Assembly: GCF_001421165.1 (NCBI RefSeq)
Contig: NZ_LMKB01000005.1
Location: forward strand, 470,223 to 534,222
Source: Frigoribacterium sp. Leaf8
Lineage (GTDB): Bacteria; Actinomycetota; Actinomycetes; Actinomycetales; Microbacteriaceae
Reading direction: 5' to 3'
DNA: 64,000 bases
Shown here: piece by piece, positions 63,411 through 64,000 of the stretch
Layout of the letters: every line of letters begins with the position of its first letter
How positions within the stretch are numbered: the first letter of the stretch is position 1
Notes under the pieces: model-generated
Seen by the model: only the letters and a program-made list of their open reading frames with translations
Told to the model about the DNA's origin: nothing
Database searches by the model: none
Position numbers and translations under genes: made by a program

Positions 63411-64000
63411 GCGAGGGCGTCGACCCCGACGACGCGGATGATCTCGGCGTCGGACAGGACCCCGTGGCGCACGATGCGCAACACCCCGTCGGCGCCGCCC
63501 GTCGCGTCGACGATCGTCGACCCCGTGTTGGCGCCGGCCCGGTGTTCGTACGTGGCGCCCGCGGGGCCGTCGTCGAGGTACACCGACACGGAGTCGCCGA
63601 GCATGCGGCGGGCGTCGCCTGCCGTCTCGGCCGCGGGCTGGCCCGTGAGGTTGGCGCTCGACACCGCGAGCGGGCCGGTCTCTTCGAGCAGCTCGAGGGC
63701 GATGCGGTGGCTCGGCACGCGCAGGGCGACGGTGCCGCGCGTCTCGCCGAGATCCCAGCTGAGCGACGCCTGCGCACGGAAGATGACCGTGAGCGGGCCG
63801 GGCCAGAACTCGTCGAGCAACGGACGGACGACCTCGGGCACCCGGTCGGTGAGAGCGGCGAGGGTCTCTTGGCCCTTGATCAGCACCGGAGGCGGGGACT
63901 GGCGACCACGACCCTTGGCGTCGAGCAGGCGCTGCACGGCGGTCGGGTCGAACGCGTCGGCCGCGACGCCGTACACCGTGTCGGTCGGCAGGACGACGAG
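63407..64000 (-). CDS. tsaC: Threonylcarbamoyl-AMP synthase (5' end outside window)
   Basis: The C-terminal 197 residues of a Sua5/YciO/YrdC-family enzyme, which makes threonylcarbamoyl-AMP for t6A37 in ANN-decoding tRNAs. Visible are the LPTDTVYGVA motif at the window edge, LIKGQETL, EFWPGPLTVI, VALRVPSH and SSANLTGQPAA. The frame runs off the window, so the start is not seen. It is followed by wecA with a GTGA overlap; this tsaC-wecA-atpI-atpB order is familiar in actinobacteria. Confidence 0.93.
   Translation of the reverse strand, partial: LVVLPTDTVYGVAADAFDPTAVQRLLDAKGRGRQSPPPVLIKGQETLAALTDRVPEVVRPLLDEFWPGPLTVIFRAQASLSWDLGETRGTVALRVPSHRIALELLEETGPLAVSSANLTGQPAAETAGDARRMLGDSVSVYLDDGPAGATYEHRAGANTGSTIVDATGGADGVLRIVRHGVLSDAEIIRVVGVDALA

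Overview
The window is about 70% GC, densely packed, and almost every coding region uses G or C at third positions. Gene content and order point to an actinobacterium of the family Microbacteriaceae (Frigoribacterium/Curtobacterium-like; the genus cannot be fixed from the sequence). The markers are infB-rbfA-truB-ribF, nusA-ylxR-infB, dxr-site-2 protease-ispG, and tsaC-wecA-atpI-atpBEFHAGDC. I saw no rRNA, tRNA, CRISPR array, insertion sequence or prophage. Most genes lie on the minus strand.

Layout. 1-9.8 kb: mixed metabolic genes (zinc alcohol dehydrogenase, cyclic-nucleotide-type phosphodiesterase, MpaB-family oxygenase, NUDIX hydrolase, Stealth-type sugar-phosphate transferase, small membrane protein, SGNH hydrolase, SDR/DUF2867 protein with a coupled micro-protein, deoC). 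9.9-19.3 kb: translation and cofactor genes (ribF, two membrane proteins, truB, a uridine-kinase-like protein with a broken P-loop, mutY, rbfA, infB, ylxR, nusA). 19.4-26.6 kb: proS, then a six-gene MoxR/DUF58/VWA/TPR operon. 26.6-33.3 kb: methionine-type ABC transporter, then ispG, an M50 site-2 protease and dxr. 33.3-36.6 kb: two tandem FKBP lipoproteins or secreted isomerases, OsmC protein, L-asparaginase.

36.6-53.1 kb is the most unusual region. Nine minus-strand genes, mostly overlapping by one to four bases, encode an FHA protein, a PP2C phosphatase, a receptor-like Ser/Thr kinase, a 1934-residue membrane-anchored Ig/Fn3 repeat protein, a second MoxR ATPase, a second DUF58 protein, a transglutaminase-fold membrane protein that has lost its catalytic Cys and His, a double zinc-ribbon/FHA protein, and an EccC/FtsK-like protein reduced to its non-motor N-terminal part. 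It reads as a phospho-signalling system coupled to a large surface protein and a chaperone-like ATPase, with a decayed or repurposed secretion-type motor. Related clusters exist in Actinobacteria, but their function is not established.

53.2-64 kb: ogt, yaaA, the complete ATP synthase operon, a WecA-type sugar-1-phosphate transferase and the 3' part of tsaC.

Regulation. Many genes start 6-7 bases after a TAnnnT -10 hexamer with no room for a ribosome binding site, so leaderless transcription looks common; this fixes several start codons. Several terminators are inverted pairs of one recurring 11-mer (AGGAGGCGCGG). One non-coding stretch exceeds 300 bases (2574-2937), and it carries two copies of an 86-base palindromic element. 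The 3' end of nusA is followed by a templated duplication.
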